From Polaromonas sp047303325 (lineage in GTDB: Bacteria > Pseudomonadota > Gammaproteobacteria > Burkholderiales > Burkholderiaceae_C): a DNA stretch of 64,000 nucleotides. Shown in pieces: positions 35,301-43,214 of the stretch. The stretch spans positions 35,248-99,247 of the forward strand of contig NZ_JBKBEX010000019.1 in the NCBI RefSeq assembly GCF_047303325.1, given 5' to 3'. Numbering within the stretch: the first letter of the stretch is position 1; the number at the start of each line of letters is the position of its first letter. The position numbers and the translations under genes are program-made. Under the pieces are notes generated by a model that worked only from the letters and a program-made list of their open reading frames with translations, searched no databases and was not told where the DNA came from.

Positions 35301-35530
35301 ACCGCGTCGATGCCGGCGATGGAGTCTTCCAGCGGCTTGGTGACCTGCGATTCGATCACCTCGGCCGAAGCGCCCGCGTAGCGCACGCTGACGGTCACCA
35401 CGGGCTCGTCGATCTTGGGGTACTCGCGCACGGACAGGCGGTTGAAGCTGACCGCCCCTATCAGCACGATCAGCAGGGACAGCACGGTGGCAAAGACCGG
35501 GCGGCGTATGGAGACTTCAGCGAGTTGCAT
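32357..35530 (-). CDS. RND efflux transporter permease (inner membrane)
   Basis: 1057 residues, the full AcrB/MdtC-class length. Begins MQLAEVSIRRPVFATVLSLL, the first of 12 membrane helices. The proton-relay Asp-Asp is visible in helix 4 (AIGLVVDDAIVMLENI), with the R in GFAVVTMTATLVAVYAPLAF following. Two large periplasmic loops contain the porter domains. It lies 27 bases behind its adaptor gene. The sequence resembles multidrug rather than metal RND pumps (no CusA-like methionine cluster seen). No outer-membrane channel gene is present here, so it may use a shared TolC-type protein. Confidence 0.95.
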   Translation of the reverse strand: MQLAEVSIRRPVFATVLSLLIVLIGAVSFNRLSVREYPKIDEPVVTVSVRYAGASAEVIESQVTKPLEDSIAGIDAVDVITSISRADQAQISVRFRLEKDADSAAAEVRDRTSRVRNRLPQAIEEPVIAKVEADAFPVIQVAFSSDSLTPLQINDLVNRIVKPRLQTVTGVADVRIFGERKYAMRIWLDTDKLASYKLTTQDVEDAISRSNLELPAGRIESQQREFSVTSQTDLVRPAQFREIVIKNVNGFSVKVRDVARVEEGAADERTAVRLNGRSAVAVGVIRQATANPLDLSKGVREVFPKLKADLPADMLIDVANDNSVFIDRSVNNVYHTIAEAIVLVALVIFVFLRTLRASIIPIVTIPVSLIGTFAMMALAGFTINTLTLLALVLAIGLVVDDAIVMLENIFRHIEEGMDPFSAGIKGAREIGFAVVTMTATLVAVYAPLAFTPGRTGRLFVEFALALAGAVVVSGFVALTLTPMMCTQLLKHNPKPNRFDRYMERALTAISDRYGAVLRWVVTTRYVPEVEEGSRPSLAQRLKGMALQARWIVIGVMLLSALAIALVFPGMKQELSPIEDRGVILANVNAPDGATLDYTDRYAKALEKMGEPFPEFDRIFANVGNPTVAQASVVYRTVDWDKRERSTLDMARELQPKFNALPGVTAFPITPPSLGQGFRERPLNFVIQTSDSYQNLNAVVRQMLDEIAKNPGIVSPDVDLRLNKPELRIEVERDKAADLGVSVQVVAKAIETLLGGRNVTRYKRDAEQYDVIVQTEASGRITPENIDRIYVRGRNDAMIPLSALVKVRESVSPRELNHFGQRRSVSITASLASDYSLGEALKFMDQTANKVLKTGYSTDLNGTSREFRSSQGALAIVFVLALLFIFLVLSAQFESFIDPLVIMLSVPLSMIGALLALKWSGGSLNVYSQIGLITLVGLITKHGILIVEFTNQLRGQGLEMIDALVKASAQRLRPIMMTTGAMVLGALPLALAKGAGAESRIQIGWVIVGGMSLGTLLTVFVVPTMYTLFARKAIPGANKAVAKEEPDAHHEHPEYVAK

Positions 35531-35557
35531 GGGAATCTATGAAACCGGGACGGCCGC

Positions 35558-36928
35558 TCAGGTGGGGTCGCGCGCCGGCGGGCCTGCCGGGCTGCGCTCG
35601 GCCGGCGTCACGCTGCGCACCGGCACCAGGCCCCGCGGAGCCTCGGACACCACCACACCGCAGGGGTTGGGACCGGACAGCGGTGCCTGCGCCGCGGGCT
35701 CCGCCGCGGCGGCTTTCACCGGGACGGCAGGTACATTGGCGTTGGCGGGCGTGGCAGCTGCGGCCGAAGCGCCCGCGGCCGGAGCGGCGGCTTTTGCATT
35801 GCTCGCGCGGGCCAGGTCCACCACAGTCACCAGCGTGCCGTCGCGCTGCACACGCTGCTGGCCGGCCGCGACCACGGTGTCGCCGGCCTCCAGGCCTTCA
35901 AGGATCTCGACCTTGCCCGGGCTGCGCAGGCCGACCTTGACCTCCACGCGTTTGGTCGTGCGGGTCTGCTCGTTCGGGCCTTCCAGCAGCTTGATGACGA
36001 ACTGCCGGCCGCCCTGCGGAACAATGGCTTCCTCGGGTATCACGCGGGCGTTCTCGCGCACGCCGAAGACGGTGTTGACGCGGGCGAACATGCCGGGGCG
36101 CAGCTGCAGCTGGCGGTTGTCTATGCAGCCGCGCACGCCTATGGAGCGGCCGTTGGCGTCGATCAGGGGATCTATGGCCTGGATCTGCGCGTTGTACTTG
36201 CGGCCAGGCAAGGCGTCGATGTCGAGCACGGCCGTCTGCCCGCGCTTGACCTTGTTCTGGAAGCGCTCGGGCAGGCGGAAGTCGACAAAAATCGCCTCGA
36301 TGTCCTCGATGTTGACGATGTCCGCGCCGTCCTTGAGGTAGTCGCCCACGTTGACCTGGCGTATGCCGGCGATGCCGTCAAAGGGCGCGACGATTTTCAG
36401 ACGCGCCGCCGTGGCCTTGGCCAGCGACAGCTTGGCTTCGGCCACCTGCAGGTTGGCCGCGCTTTCATCGAGGGAGCGCTGGCTGATGAAGTTTTGCGCC
36501 ACCAGTTCCTGGTTGCGCTTCTGGTTGGCCCGGGCGATCGAGAGTTCGGCCTGGCTTTGCTGCACCTGCGCCAACGGCAGCTGGTCGTCAAACTGCACCA
36601 GCACCTGGCCTTTGCGCACCCGCTGGCCATCGGTGAAATTGAGCTGGGTGATGCGTCCGCTGACCTCGGGCCGCAACACTACGCCACGGCGTGAACGCAG
36701 GCTGCCCACGGCTTGCGTGTCGTCCGACAGCCGGGCCAGTTCCACCTTTGCGGCTTCCACTGTGACCGGTTTCCCCGCATTGGCGCCATTGCCGCTGCCG
36801 TTGCCGGAGGCTGAAGGTGTGGCGCCCGCGGCATCCGGCGCCTTCGGTTTCTGGAGCCACCAGGCAGCGCCCGATGCGACCGCAATGCCCGCGACGGCGA
36901 CAGCTGTGTAGATTGCTTTGGATGCCAT
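35558..36928 (-). CDS. RND efflux periplasmic adaptor (membrane fusion protein)
   Basis: 456 residues from ATG at 36928. A single hydrophobic N-terminal segment (YTAVAVAGIAVASGAAWWL) anchors it. Then come the barrel-sandwich half-motif SGRITQLNFTDGQRVRKGQVLVQFD, the alpha-hairpin coiled coil (SQAELSIARANQKRNQELVAQ), and the second lipoyl half IVAPFDGIAGIRQVNVGDYL. The beta-barrel and membrane-proximal domains follow. The last ~75 residues form an Ala/Pro-rich tail not needed by the family. Its gene is directly upstream of the RND permease. Confidence 0.92.
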   Translation of the reverse strand: MASKAIYTAVAVAGIAVASGAAWWLQKPKAPDAAGATPSASGNGSGNGANAGKPVTVEAAKVELARLSDDTQAVGSLRSRRGVVLRPEVSGRITQLNFTDGQRVRKGQVLVQFDDQLPLAQVQQSQAELSIARANQKRNQELVAQNFISQRSLDESAANLQVAEAKLSLAKATAARLKIVAPFDGIAGIRQVNVGDYLKDGADIVNIEDIEAIFVDFRLPERFQNKVKRGQTAVLDIDALPGRKYNAQIQAIDPLIDANGRSIGVRGCIDNRQLQLRPGMFARVNTVFGVRENARVIPEEAIVPQGGRQFVIKLLEGPNEQTRTTKRVEVKVGLRSPGKVEILEGLEAGDTVVAAGQQRVQRDGTLVTVVDLARASNAKAAAPAAGASAAAATPANANVPAVPVKAAAAEPAAQAPLSGPNPCGVVVSEAPRGLVPVRSVTPAERSPAGPPARDPT

Positions 36929-37204
36929 GGGGAACGAACTTGTAATACAAAGAGATACAAACTTCCAATGTAGCAGGACACCATGGCGCGCGCAGCTTTT
37001 TCTCGCCCTTGCCAGGGGCAAGCGCAGTAGCTTTACAACGGCTTTACCAAAGGCCGGCGGCCACCGTGGGGCGGATGCTACGTACGCTTATGGGTGCATT
37101 TATGGTACATGCCGGCGCATGGGCGTTTGCGCTGGCCATCCCTGCTTGGGTCGCGTTTTTTCGCGCATGTTCCCGCCGCAGCCCGCGGCCCACCCAGGCG
37201 CCTG

Positions 37205-37687
37205 TTACAAGCGGCCCAGCGCGCGTTCCACGCCCTTGTTGGCCAGCGCGTCGGCGCGCTCGTTGCCGGGATCGCCGGCATGGCCCTTGACCCAGCGCCA
37301 GTCGATCTTGTGGCCGCTGCCGCTGACCAGCGCGTCCAGGCGCTGCCACAGGTCCACGTTCTTGACGGGGGCCTTGGCCGCCGTGCGCCAGCCCCTGGCC
37401 TTCCAGCCGTGGATCCATTCGGTAATGCCCTTGCGCACGTACTCGCTGTCGAGGTACAGCGTCACGCTGCAGGGCCGCTTGAGCGCCGCCAGCGCCTCGA
37501 TGACGGCGGTCATTTCCATGCGGTTGTTGGTGGTGCCCAGCTCGCCGCCGAACAGTTCTTTCTGGGTGCCGCCCTGGGACAGCAGCACGCCCCAGCCGCC
37601 GGGCCCGGGATTACCCTTACATGCACCGTCGGTGTAGATCACGACGGGCTGCGGTGCGGCGGTTGGGCTGGAGGATAGATCGGTCAT
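37205..37687 (-). CDS. rnhA: ribonuclease HI
   Basis: Degrades RNA in RNA-DNA hybrids. 160 residues. Catalytic residues are all present: D20 (YTDGACKGNPGPGGWG), E58 (NNRMEMTAVIEAL), D80 (YLDSEYV) and D146 (GNERADALAN), plus His in VKGHAGDPGN. It follows the methyltransferase gene on the same strand, an arrangement seen with gloB across Burkholderiales. The usual neighbour dnaQ is not seen downstream. Confidence 0.97.
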   Translation of the reverse strand: MTDLSSSPTAAPQPVVIYTDGACKGNPGPGGWGVLLSQGGTQKELFGGELGTTNNRMEMTAVIEALAALKRPCSVTLYLDSEYVRKGITEWIHGWKARGWRTAAKAPVKNVDLWQRLDALVSGSGHKIDWRWVKGHAGDPGNERADALANKGVERALGRL

Positions 37688-37774
37688 GCGTTGGTGTTGC
37701 TTGTGAAGAGCGCCGGGGCCCGTACGACACCCGGCTGTTGAAAATGAAAAGCGAAGAAAGGGAAAGGGGCCGGT

Positions 37775-38599
37775 TCAGGCCGGTGGCCGCATTCGCGTGG
37801 CCGGCTCCTTGTTCGCGACTACCGCCGGCGCCGCAGCCGGCGCCTTGCGCGTCTTCCAGGCCGGCTCGAGCAAACGCACGCCCCGCACCCGCTTGACCGC
37901 CGCGAGAAAATACACGGCGCCGAAAATCGGCCACCAGCGCTCACCCGCCGCATCCATCCACTCGAAGCGGTCCAGCCATGCCTGGCTGGTCAGCGCCGGG
38001 CGGTAGCAGCCGAAGCGCCCCGACTCTACCTCAAAGTCCAGCAGCCGCAGCCAGTCGCGCAGCCGCCAGTAGCCGATGAACTCTCCCGTCTTGGGCAGGA
38101 ACAGGCTGTCGTAACCCCATCGCTGGTACAGGTGGCCGCGCCGTTGGCGCAGGCCCCAGAGACTGGTGGGGTTGAGCCCGCTGATCACCACGCGGCCCTC
38201 CGGCACCAGCACACGGCTGACCTCGCGCAGTGTGGCGTGCGGATCGCGGCTGAGCTCCAGCGTGTGCGGCAGCACCACCAGGTCCAGGCTGGCCTCCGGA
38301 AACGGCAGCGCATCAGAGTCCGTCAGCAAGGCCGCGCGCCGGGAACTTGCGGCCGGGGCGGCAGTCGCCTCCGTAGCCGCTTCGGCCGGAGAAGAGGAAG
38401 GCGCCGACCCGAGCGCCAGCCATTTGTGCGGCATGCGATTGGCCTGCAGCGCATCGAGTTCCGGCAGGCCCAACTGCAAGGCGTGGTAGCCGAAGACGTC
38501 GCTGACGGCCTGGTCGAAATGCGCGCGCTCCCAGTCCAGCAGGTAAGCGCCAGGCGGCGTCTTCAACCAGTCCGTCAAACCTATAATTTCAGAGTTCAT
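37775..38599 (-). CDS. class I SAM-dependent methyltransferase-like protein
   Basis: 274 residues. The later methyltransferase motifs are clear: LPFPEASLDLVVLPHTLEL (post-II), then DPHATLREVSRVLVPEGRVVISGLNPTSLWGL. The glycine-rich motif I that normally binds SAM is not obvious; the equivalent region, WLALGSAPSSSPAEAATEATAA, is interrupted by an Ala/Ser insertion. The protein therefore may be altered in SAM binding. It is conserved beside rnhA and divergent from gloB with only 31 bases between starts. Target unknown. Confidence 0.8.
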   Translation of the reverse strand: MNSEIIGLTDWLKTPPGAYLLDWERAHFDQAVSDVFGYHALQLGLPELDALQANRMPHKWLALGSAPSSSPAEAATEATAAPAASSRRAALLTDSDALPFPEASLDLVVLPHTLELSRDPHATLREVSRVLVPEGRVVISGLNPTSLWGLRQRRGHLYQRWGYDSLFLPKTGEFIGYWRLRDWLRLLDFEVESGRFGCYRPALTSQAWLDRFEWMDAAGERWWPIFGAVYFLAAVKRVRGVRLLEPAWKTRKAPAAAPAVVANKEPATRMRPPA

Positions 38600-38630
38600 C
38601 AGACCACCGCATGTTCATCGAAACCACCGC

Positions 38631-39401
38631 ATGTATTTGATTCCCATCCCTGCCTTCGAAGACAACTACCTCTGGTTGTTGCATGACGGCAAGCGCGCCC
38701 TGGTCGTGGACCCGGGAGATGCCGGGCCGGTGCAGCGCGCCCTGGATGAGCACGCATTGCAACTGGAGTCGATTCTAGTCACGCACCACCATGCGGACCA
38801 CACGGGCGGTGTGGACACCCTTCGCGAAGCAACCGGCGCCCAGGTCTGGGGCCCAGGCGCCGAGCGCATTCCCCAGCCTTATACGCACCTGAAAGGCGGC
38901 GACACCGCGCGCGCCCTCGGGCTTGAATTCCAGGTGATGGACGTACCAGGCCACACGGCCGGCCACATCGCCTACTATGCACCCGAGGTGAACGGCAAGC
39001 CCCTGCTGTTCTGCGGCGATACGCTGTTTTCGGGCGGCTGCGGGCGTTTGTTTGAAGGCACGCCCGCGCAGATGCTGGCCTCGCTGGGCAAGCTCGCCGC
39101 CCTGCCCGGCAACACCGTGGTCTGCTGCACCCATGAATACACGCTGTCCAACCTGCGTTTTGCCATGGCCGTGGAGCCCGGCAATGCGGAACTGGCGGCC
39201 TACCAGGCCAAATGCATGCACCTGCGCGAGCAGGGACAACCGACCTTGCCGAGCTCGATCGCGCAGGAACTGCTGGTTAACCCCTTTTTGCGAACCCGGC
39301 AAGCCACTATCATGCAGGCTGCCCGGCACTTCGATGCGTCGGCCCATGACGACACCACCGTATTTGCCGCCATCCGGCAGTGGAAAAACCAATTCAAATG
39401 A
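38631..39401 (+). CDS. gloB: hydroxyacylglutathione hydrolase (glyoxalase II)
   Basis: Hydrolyses S-lactoylglutathione in methylglyoxal detoxification. 256 residues, the family length. The binuclear metal motif is THHHADHTGG near residues 53-62; further ligands are in VPGHTAGHIAYY, FCGDTLFSGGCGRLFEG and CCTHEYTLSNL. All metal ligands are present. It divides from the methyltransferase gene and overlaps the lytic transglycosylase start by ATGA. Confidence 0.96.
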   Translation: MYLIPIPAFEDNYLWLLHDGKRALVVDPGDAGPVQRALDEHALQLESILVTHHHADHTGGVDTLREATGAQVWGPGAERIPQPYTHLKGGDTARALGLEFQVMDVPGHTAGHIAYYAPEVNGKPLLFCGDTLFSGGCGRLFEGTPAQMLASLGKLAALPGNTVVCCTHEYTLSNLRFAMAVEPGNAELAAYQAKCMHLREQGQPTLPSSIAQELLVNPFLRTRQATIMQAARHFDASAHDDTTVFAAIRQWKNQFK

Positions 39402-40972
39402 CGCCACACCCCCGCACCACTGCAGTTGCCCGCCTTTCGAGCTTTTCCGGCCCTTCGAATCCTTTCTCCTCCCCACTTTTTCGCCTTGCTTCGCTGGCCC
39501 TGCTGCTGGCGGCGGTGCTGCTCGCCGGTTGCGCCACGCAGGCGCCCGGCCTGCCCAGTGACCCGGTGCTGACCACCGGGGGCGCGCCGGCCACCAAGCC
39601 GCTGCTGCCCAGCGGCCCGCTGCAGGCCATCACGCCCGGCCAGGCCGGCTCGCACCAGATCGCTTCCACCGAGCCGCCCAAGGAGCTCTGGGACCGCATA
39701 CGCCGCGGCTTTGCGATGCCCGATCTGCAAAACGAGCTCGTGACCGACCGCGAGCAGTGGTATGCCAGCCGGCCCGACTACATCCAGCGCATGACTGAGC
39801 GCTCCAGCAAATACCTGTTCCACATCGTTGAGGAACTCGAGCGCCGCCAGATGCCCACCGAACTGGCCCTGCTGCCCTTCATTGAAAGCGCCTTCAACCC
39901 GCAGGCCGTCTCCAGCGCCAAGGCCGCCGGCATGTGGCAGTTCATGCCGGCCACCGGCAAGTATTTCGACCTGAAGCAAAACGCCTTCCGCGACGACCGC
40001 CGCGACGTGCTGGCCTCCACCCGCGCCGCGCTGGACTACCTGCAAAAACTCTACGGCATGTTCGGCGACTGGCACCTGGCGCTGGCCGCCTACAACTGGG
40101 GCGAAGGCAGCGTGGCGCGCGCCATCGCCAAAAACCAGAGGGCCGGCCTGGGCACCAGCTACGCCGACCTCAACATGCCGGCTGAAACCCGGCTCTACGT
40201 GCCCAAGCTGCAGGCCGTCAAGAACATCGTCGCCAACCCGCAGGCCTTTCGCACCGAGCTGCCGCTGATCGAAAACCATCCCTACTTCCAGCAGGTGCTG
40301 ATCACGCGCGACATCGACGTGGCCCTTGCCGCGCGCCTGGCCGACGTCAAGATCGAGGACTTCAAGGCGCTCAACCCCTCGGCGCACCGCCCGGTCATCA
40401 TCGCCGCCGGCACGCCGCAAATCCTGCTGCCCTGGGACAACGCCACGGTGTTCCAGCGCAACTTCGAGGCCTACAGCCAGGGCCAGTACGCGAGCTGGAC
40501 GGCCTGGACCGCGCCCAGCACCATGAGCCCGGGCGAAGCGGCGCGCCGCACCGGCATGAGCGAGACCGACCTGCGCGGCGTCAACAACATACCGCCGCGC
40601 ATGCTGATCAAGGCCGGCTCCACCCTGCTGGTGCCGCGCTCGGCCAAAGTCGAAACGGATGTCGCACCGCATATCGCGGACACGGCCCAGGTATCCTTCG
40701 CGCCCGAAGTCGTCACGCGGCGCACCACCGTGAAAGCCCGCAAGGGCGAATCGGTGGCGACCATCGCCAAGCGCTACGGCCTGAGCGCCGCCAACGTGGC
40801 CGAGTGGAACCACGTCAGCGCTTCCAGCGCCTTCAAGGTCGGCCACCCGGTGGTGGTCTTCCTGCCGGTCAAAAGCCATGCCGCCTCGGCCAGCCACGGC
40901 CGCGGCAAGGCCGGCGTCAAGGCCGTCAAGCGCGGCACGGCCAAGCCTGTCGTGAAAACCAAAAAGCGCTGA
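39398..40972 (+). CDS. mltD: MltD-like membrane-bound lytic murein transglycosylase
   Basis: Cleaves peptidoglycan glycan strands at the outer membrane. 524 residues from ATG at 39398, overlapping the gloB stop. A long N-terminus leads to a lipobox LAGC (Cys45). The SLT domain has the catalytic Glu in LALLPFIESAFNP, then SSAKAAGMWQFMPATGKYF and LALAAYNWGEGSV. The C-terminal part holds a LysM domain (KARKGESVATIAKRYGLSAANVAEWN) and probably a weaker one before it. It ends in a basic Lys/Ala-rich tail after the LysM. Confidence 0.93.
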   Translation: MTPHPRTTAVARLSSFSGPSNPFSSPLFRLASLALLLAAVLLAGCATQAPGLPSDPVLTTGGAPATKPLLPSGPLQAITPGQAGSHQIASTEPPKELWDRIRRGFAMPDLQNELVTDREQWYASRPDYIQRMTERSSKYLFHIVEELERRQMPTELALLPFIESAFNPQAVSSAKAAGMWQFMPATGKYFDLKQNAFRDDRRDVLASTRAALDYLQKLYGMFGDWHLALAAYNWGEGSVARAIAKNQRAGLGTSYADLNMPAETRLYVPKLQAVKNIVANPQAFRTELPLIENHPYFQQVLITRDIDVALAARLADVKIEDFKALNPSAHRPVIIAAGTPQILLPWDNATVFQRNFEAYSQGQYASWTAWTAPSTMSPGEAARRTGMSETDLRGVNNIPPRMLIKAGSTLLVPRSAKVETDVAPHIADTAQVSFAPEVVTRRTTVKARKGESVATIAKRYGLSAANVAEWNHVSASSAFKVGHPVVVFLPVKSHAASASHGRGKAGVKAVKRGTAKPVVKTKKR

Positions 40973-40992
40973 GGCGCTTCAGCGCCCGCCGG

Positions 40993-41145
40993 CTAAAGCT
41001 TGAGCGTGCCCACGCCGAACAGGCCGATCAGGCCGATGACGATCAGGTAGATCGCCACGATGTAATTGAGCAGGCGCGGGATGATCAGGATCAGGATGCC
41101 GGCGATCAGGGACATCAGCGGCCCTATGCTGAGCGAAAGGTTCAT
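40993..41145 (-). CDS. DUF3096 small membrane protein, 50 aa
   Basis: Reads MNLSLSIGPLMSLIAGILIL... ending GVGTLKL. Two membrane helices with an RLLNY turn between them. AAGGA lies 8 bases before the ATG. The family is common in proteobacteria and has no known function. It sits 20 bases from the convergent end of the mltD-like gene. Short enough to be missed by automatic callers. Confidence 0.88.
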   Translation of the reverse strand: MNLSLSIGPLMSLIAGILILIIPRLLNYIVAIYLIVIGLIGLFGVGTLKL

Positions 41146-41302
41146 GGCGTTTTCCTTGGAGTTTTGGATGCCGGCTTGCCCGCCGCCCCTGGCGCGGCGG
41201 CCAGGGCGTGGAACGGTGCAAGCCCAGCTTGACTCTAAGGAGGGGCGCCGCCGGTCGCTGTAGGACGGCAGGAAGTTTGCGGTACAGGGGAAAACGCCAG
41301 GG

Positions 41303-41338
41303 TTTTCCGTCAGAGCTTTTCCGTCAGAGCTTTTCCGT
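41303..41338. repeat. 14-bp tandem duplication spanning the ABC permease stop codon
   Basis: TTTTCCGTCAGAGC occurs twice in tandem plus a third partial copy (TTTTCCGT). The permease stop codon (41324-41326, minus) lies in the second unit. Like the repeat at 24361-24393, it duplicates the end of a gene together with its stop. Confidence 0.95.
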
Positions 41339-42169
41339 TTCGCCGCTGCGCGGCTGCCACTTCATGAGGCGTTTTTCAAGCCGGCCCACAATGCCGTCCA
41401 GCACCAGCGCAAAGGCCGTCAACACCACGATGCCGGCGAACACCGTGTTGACGTCAAAGGTGCCCTCGGCCTGCAAGATCAGATAGCCCACGCCACGCGC
41501 CGAGCCCAGGTACTCCCCCACCACCGCCCCCACAAAAGCCAGGCCCACCGAGGTGTGCAGGCTGGAGAACACCCAGCTGGTGGCGCTGGGCAGGTACACG
41601 GTGCGCAGCAGCTGGCGCTGGTTGGCACCCAGCATGCGGGCATTGGCCAGCACCACCGGGCTGACTTCCTTCACGCCCTGGTAGACATTAAAGAACACGA
41701 TAAAAAACACCAGCGTGACGGCCAGCGCCACCTTGCTCCAGATGCCCAGGCCCAGCCACAGCGAAAAGATGGGCGCGAGGATCACGCGCGGCATCGAATT
41801 GGCAGCCTTGATGTAGGGGTCCAGAATGGCGCTGGCCGTGGGCGCTAGCGCCAGCCACAGGCCGCAGGCCAGGCCCAGCACCGTGCCTATGCCGAAGGCC
41901 AGCACCGTCTCCAGCAAGGTGGTGCCCAGGTGCAGATAAATGTCGGCATTGCCCGGCAGGCCGTCAGGGAACAGCGCACTGGGGCCGAAGCCGAAAGGCA
42001 TGAACCAGCTCCAGACCCGGCCCGCCACCTTGATCGGTTCGCCCAGGAAAAACGCAACCTGCTGGTCGCGCGAGGCGGCGTGCCAGACCAGCAGAATGAG
42101 GACCAGCAGGCCGACCTGCCAGGCAAGCAGGTTTTTTTCAGAAGGCTTGAAATGCCGCCACATACTCAT
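41324..42169 (-). CDS. ABC transporter permease (nitrate/sulfonate/taurine type)
   Basis: 281 residues, six or so membrane helices. The EAA loop that contacts the ATPase is ANARMLGANQRQLLRTVYLPSATSW. The sequence class is BPD_transp_1 of the SsuC/TauC/NrtB kind. The start ATG (42169) overlaps the ATPase stop by 4 bases. A tandem duplication covers its 3' end. Confidence 0.93.
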   Translation of the reverse strand: MSMWRHFKPSEKNLLAWQVGLLVLILLVWHAASRDQQVAFFLGEPIKVAGRVWSWFMPFGFGPSALFPDGLPGNADIYLHLGTTLLETVLAFGIGTVLGLACGLWLALAPTASAILDPYIKAANSMPRVILAPIFSLWLGLGIWSKVALAVTLVFFIVFFNVYQGVKEVSPVVLANARMLGANQRQLLRTVYLPSATSWVFSSLHTSVGLAFVGAVVGEYLGSARGVGYLILQAEGTFDVNTVFAGIVVLTAFALVLDGIVGRLEKRLMKWQPRSGETEKL

Positions 42170-42993
42170 GCGGCCTTCTTCAATTGCTGTGCATAACCCT
42201 TGAGCACCTCGTCGCGCAGCACATTCCAGATCTGCGTGTGCAGCTCGACAAAACGCGGGTGGTGGCGCACCTCGGCCACGTCGCGTGGGCGCGGCAGGTC
42301 GATGGCGAACTCGCCTATGGGATGTGTGCCCGGGCCGGCTGACAGCACCACTACGCGGTCGCTCATGGCAATCGCCTCGTCGAGGTCATGGGTGATAAAA
42401 AGCACGGCCTTCTTTTTGGCGGCCCAGAGTTCCAGCACTTCGTTTTCCATGAGCTGGCGGGTCTGGATGTCCAGCGCGCTAAAGGGTTCGTCCATCAGGA
42501 TGATGTCCGGGTCCAGCGCCAGCACCTGGGCCAGTGCGGTTCGCTTGCGCATGCCGCCCGAAAGCTGGTGCGGGTAGCGGTCGCCGAACTCGGCCAGGCC
42601 CACACGCTCCAGCCAGCCCTGGGCCTGGCGGCGTGCCTCCGCATCCGGAACCCCGCGGTACTGCAGGCCCATCATCACATTGGCCAGCGCGCTGCGCCAA
42701 GGCATCAAGGCCTCGGTCTGGAACATATAACCGGCGCGGGTGTTGATGCCGGCCAGTGGCGCGCCAAAAACTTTGACCTCGCCCGACGAGGCCTGCAGCA
42801 GGCCGGCGCCTATATTGAGCAGCGTGGACTTGCCGCAGCCCGTGGGCCCCACGACCGAGACAAACTCGCCCGCTTGAATGCGCAAGGTAGTGTTGCTGAC
42901 GGCGGTGTAGCGCTGGGCCGCATCGTCGCGTGAGCGGAAGGTGCAGCTGATGTCGATCAGCTCCAGGGCGCAGGCGATATCGAATTCAGGCAT
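42166..42993 (-). CDS. ABC transporter ATP-binding protein
   Basis: 275 residues. Walker A GPTGCGKST near residue 51, Q-loop TEALMPW, signature LSGGMRKR, Walker B ILMDEPFSALD, and the switch His in FITHDLDEA. All catalytic elements are present. The sequence falls in the SsuB/TauB/NrtD class. It precedes the permease and lies 220 bases downstream of the binding-protein gene, with a dispersed repeat in the gap. Confidence 0.95.
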   Translation of the reverse strand: MPEFDIACALELIDISCTFRSRDDAAQRYTAVSNTTLRIQAGEFVSVVGPTGCGKSTLLNIGAGLLQASSGEVKVFGAPLAGINTRAGYMFQTEALMPWRSALANVMMGLQYRGVPDAEARRQAQGWLERVGLAEFGDRYPHQLSGGMRKRTALAQVLALDPDIILMDEPFSALDIQTRQLMENEVLELWAAKKKAVLFITHDLDEAIAMSDRVVVLSAGPGTHPIGEFAIDLPRPRDVAEVRHHPRFVELHTQIWNVLRDEVLKGYAQQLKKAA

Positions 42994-43029
42994 GGCGGGA
43001 GCTTACAGCAAGCTGCCTGCGCGGAGATA

Positions 43030-43136
43030 GGCCCCCACGCTTTTCACTTCGCCTTCGGCTTCGTGTAATGCGCTGCCCCCCAAGGGGGCGCTGCGCCTGC
43101 GGTCTGGCAAAGCCAGTCCCGCGGCCCCTGCTGGCA
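43030..43136. repeat. dispersed two-hairpin intergenic repeat, copy 2
   Basis: Begins GGCCCCCACGCT, carries CCCCC-CAA-GGGGG and CTGGC-AAA-GCCAG, and ends CCCGCGGC...TGCTGG. It matches copy 1 at 10224-10320. In the second stem the C-G pair of copy 1 is replaced by T-A here on both sides, so pairing is kept. It lies between the solute-binding protein and ATPase genes. Confidence 0.75.
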
Positions 43137-43214
43137 AAAGACGGGCCCCAAGCTTTTCGCTTCGTGTATTTTCGACATCAGCACGGGCGGGCTCGACCAC
43201 CAGCAGGGGCGGTG

